64,000 bases of DNA from NCBI RefSeq assembly GCF_900188395.1, contig NZ_FZOB01000003.1:62001-126000 (forward strand). Direction: 5' to 3'. Source of the stretch: Desulfurobacterium atlanticum (GTDB taxonomy: Bacteria > Aquificota > Aquificia > Desulfurobacteriales > Desulfurobacteriaceae). Below the pieces are notes generated by a model. That model was not told the origin of the DNA, did not search any database, and saw only the letters and a list, made by a program, of their open reading frames with translations. This document shows positions 62,739 through 64,000 of the stretch, one piece after another (within the stretch, counting starts at the first letter, position 1; the number at the start of each line of letters is the position of its first letter). A program made the translations under genes and the position numbers.

Positions 62739-64000
62739 ATGGTTAATATAAGGAGAAGACTTATAATCAGTATTGCTGCTATGTCTATTATTTCAGGTAT
62801 AGCAGCTCCCATTACTATACACCATTTTTTTCTTGAAGGCTATCCTGTAACCCTTCCGGAATTTGTTATGTCTCTTACCTCTAACTTTTTACTTGGCTGG
62901 TTCATATATTACGTTATAGTAAGCGGAAATCTTAAAGAATATTTTGACACTTTAACCAATATTTTTAAGAAGATAAGGCATATTCTTGAAGGTTCAAAAT
63001 CCCATTCCATAGAAGAAATTAAAGATCTTAAGATTGAAGCGGAAAAGGGTGATTTTATTTATAAAGTGTCAAAAGAGATTAATCACTTTATAGAAAAGCT
63101 ATACTATAATGAACTTCTTGACCGGTATCAGAGAGAAGTAGGAAAACTTTTTGTCACACTTTCAACTCCTCAAGTGCTTGCAGAGTCTTTTTATAAATTT
63201 CTTCTTGAAAAGTTTGGAATGGTTGGAATGGCTGTTTTTGTAAAAGAAAATGATGGGACTGTGTCAAATGTTGCCTGTTTTAATTTCAATCGTTGTGAGT
63301 TATCCGATTTTGTTAAAGCCTGCTTTGATTTTAAGGATTTAAAACTTCTCTCCACTTCAGGTATTGATTTGAAGTTGGTGGATAATGTAAAAGTAAAAGA
63401 AATTCTTGTTATTCCTTTTGTTAACATAGATTTTGCTGCTGTTCTTATTCTTGCAAAGCCTGATAAGTTTACAGGTTTTGAACTTAGGTTTTTGAGACGA
63501 ATAAGAGATTTGATGTCTCTTGGTTTGACCAATGCAAGGAATTACAGCAGGCTTCAGGAAGAATCGTATCTTGACCCTTTAACAAAGCTATATAATCGAA
63601 GATTTGGAATGAAAAGGTTTCAGGAGATACTATCTCTTGCATCAAGAGAGGAAAAACCTGTTGTTGTTGCAATGATGGATATAGATAACTTTAAAAGAAT
63701 AAATGATACCTATGGTCATTTAGCAGGAGATTATGTACTCAGAAATCTTGCGGCTATTGTTAAATCACATATAAGGGATGTTGATCTTGTTGTCAGATAT
63801 GGTGGTGAAGAGATATTACTGGTTCTTTTTAATACAGATGAAGATGCTGGTTATAAAGTTCTTGAAAGAATAAGGAAAAATATAGAAGAGTTCACTTTTG
63901 AATTTGAAGGACAGGAAATACCGGTTACAGTGAGTATCGGTTGTTATCCGATTTTACCTGATGAGCTTAAGTCTGGTAGTTTCTCCATAGAAACATTTAT
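62739..64000 (+). CDS. Membrane-associated diguanylate cyclase, C-terminus cut by window end
   Basis: The frame is open from ATG 62739 to the end (420 codons visible, no stop). Two spans near residues 7-27 and 45-68 are followed by a helical linker, a GAF-like region (about 130-270) and a GGDEF domain from about residue 275. The active-site loop is GGEEI (355-359), within the GG(D/E)EF variation, and MDIDNFKRINDTYGH is normal. The inhibitory I-site RDVD stands five residues before the loop, so product inhibition by c-di-GMP is expected. The upstream neighbour is flgM, fitting a role in the motile-sessile switch. Confidence 0.9.
   Translation, partial: MVNIRRRLIISIAAMSIISGIAAPITIHHFFLEGYPVTLPEFVMSLTSNFLLGWFIYYVIVSGNLKEYFDTLTNIFKKIRHILEGSKSHSIEEIKDLKIEAEKGDFIYKVSKEINHFIEKLYYNELLDRYQREVGKLFVTLSTPQVLAESFYKFLLEKFGMVGMAVFVKENDGTVSNVACFNFNRCELSDFVKACFDFKDLKLLSTSGIDLKLVDNVKVKEILVIPFVNIDFAAVLILAKPDKFTGFELRFLRRIRDLMSLGLTNARNYSRLQEESYLDPLTKLYNRRFGMKRFQEILSLASREEKPVVVAMMDIDNFKRINDTYGHLAGDYVLRNLAAIVKSHIRDVDLVVRYGGEEILLVLFNTDEDAGYKVLERIRKNIEEFTFEFEGQEIPVTVSIGCYPILPDELKSGSFSIETF

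Noticed and set aside
62716-62812. Longer start (62812) for the small minus-strand gene
   Set aside because: The extension is antisense to the membrane-anchor codons of the cyclase and has no ribosome site, while ATG 62716 has one.

Overview
The window is one AT-rich, gene-dense bacterial chromosome segment. I see no phage, IS element or CRISPR array, and no stretch over 300 bases without a gene. The gene set suggests an anaerobic, hydrogen-using, motile, Gram-negative thermophile: NiFe-hydrogenase maturation genes, citramalate synthase, a CCG-domain fumarate/succinate reductase, flavodiiron protein with rubredoxin, an MsbA-type exporter, a DAP-type MurE and flagellar genes. My best guess is a Desulfurobacteriaceae-like Aquificota. 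This is inferred from gene content and base composition, not from a marker gene search.

Layout. 1-1.6 kb: end of a hydrogenase maturation operon (protease, hypC, hypA, hypB), then tRNA-Thr(GGT). 1.8-5.3 kb: phosphodiesterase, tgt and a lytic transglycosylase. 5.6-9.9 kb: peptide/nickel-type ABC importer with a single ATPase. 10-12.2 kb: fmt, a hotdog thioesterase and an unknown HEPN-like protein, all coupled by overlaps. 12.2-15.5 kb: nitrogen module glnB-amt-amt behind a clear sigma-54 promoter and an NtrC-type palindrome. 15.5-20.7 kb: cimA, lysC, hisI, hisE, a Nif3-like protein and a Zn-ribbon coiled-coil protein. 20.7-22.1 kb: rubredoxin and flavodiiron protein. 22.2-33.7 kb (minus strand): TPR lipoprotein, YtxH-like, murE, murF, ddl, ftsQ, ftsA, two near-identical ftsZ genes and a radical SAM protein.

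33.8-46.9 kb: recG, then an envelope glycolipid region (two GT39 transferases, PAP2, PHP, MsbA-like exporter, GT2 transferase, LPG-synthase-type membrane protein). Into this are set a reductase pair (iron-sulfur plus CCG subunits) and a previously unlisted 27-codon hydrophobic small gene with its own promoter and terminator at 41.2 kb. 47-49.4 kb: ricT, a shortened RlmN-like radical SAM enzyme and a PD-(D/E)XK-like protein form a compact operon. 49.6-53.3 kb: K+ channel, flgN, flgK and flgL, with a sigma-28 promoter before flgK. 53.4-62 kb: rusA, a COG2509 flavoprotein, a GIY-YIG protein, trpD, DUF808, Toprim and Gate-like proteins, pyrF, yihY, panC and yjbQ. 62-64 kb: flgM behind a sigma-28 promoter, a small divergent gene and the start of a diguanylate cyclase.

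Two copies of a roughly 137 bp palindromic repeat with inverted ends lie at 5.35 and 62.0 kb. The best candidates for something new are the 27-codon gene at 41.2 kb, the ricT/mini-RlmN/nuclease operon, the gene-converted ftsZ pair, and the HEPN-like protein coupled to fmt.
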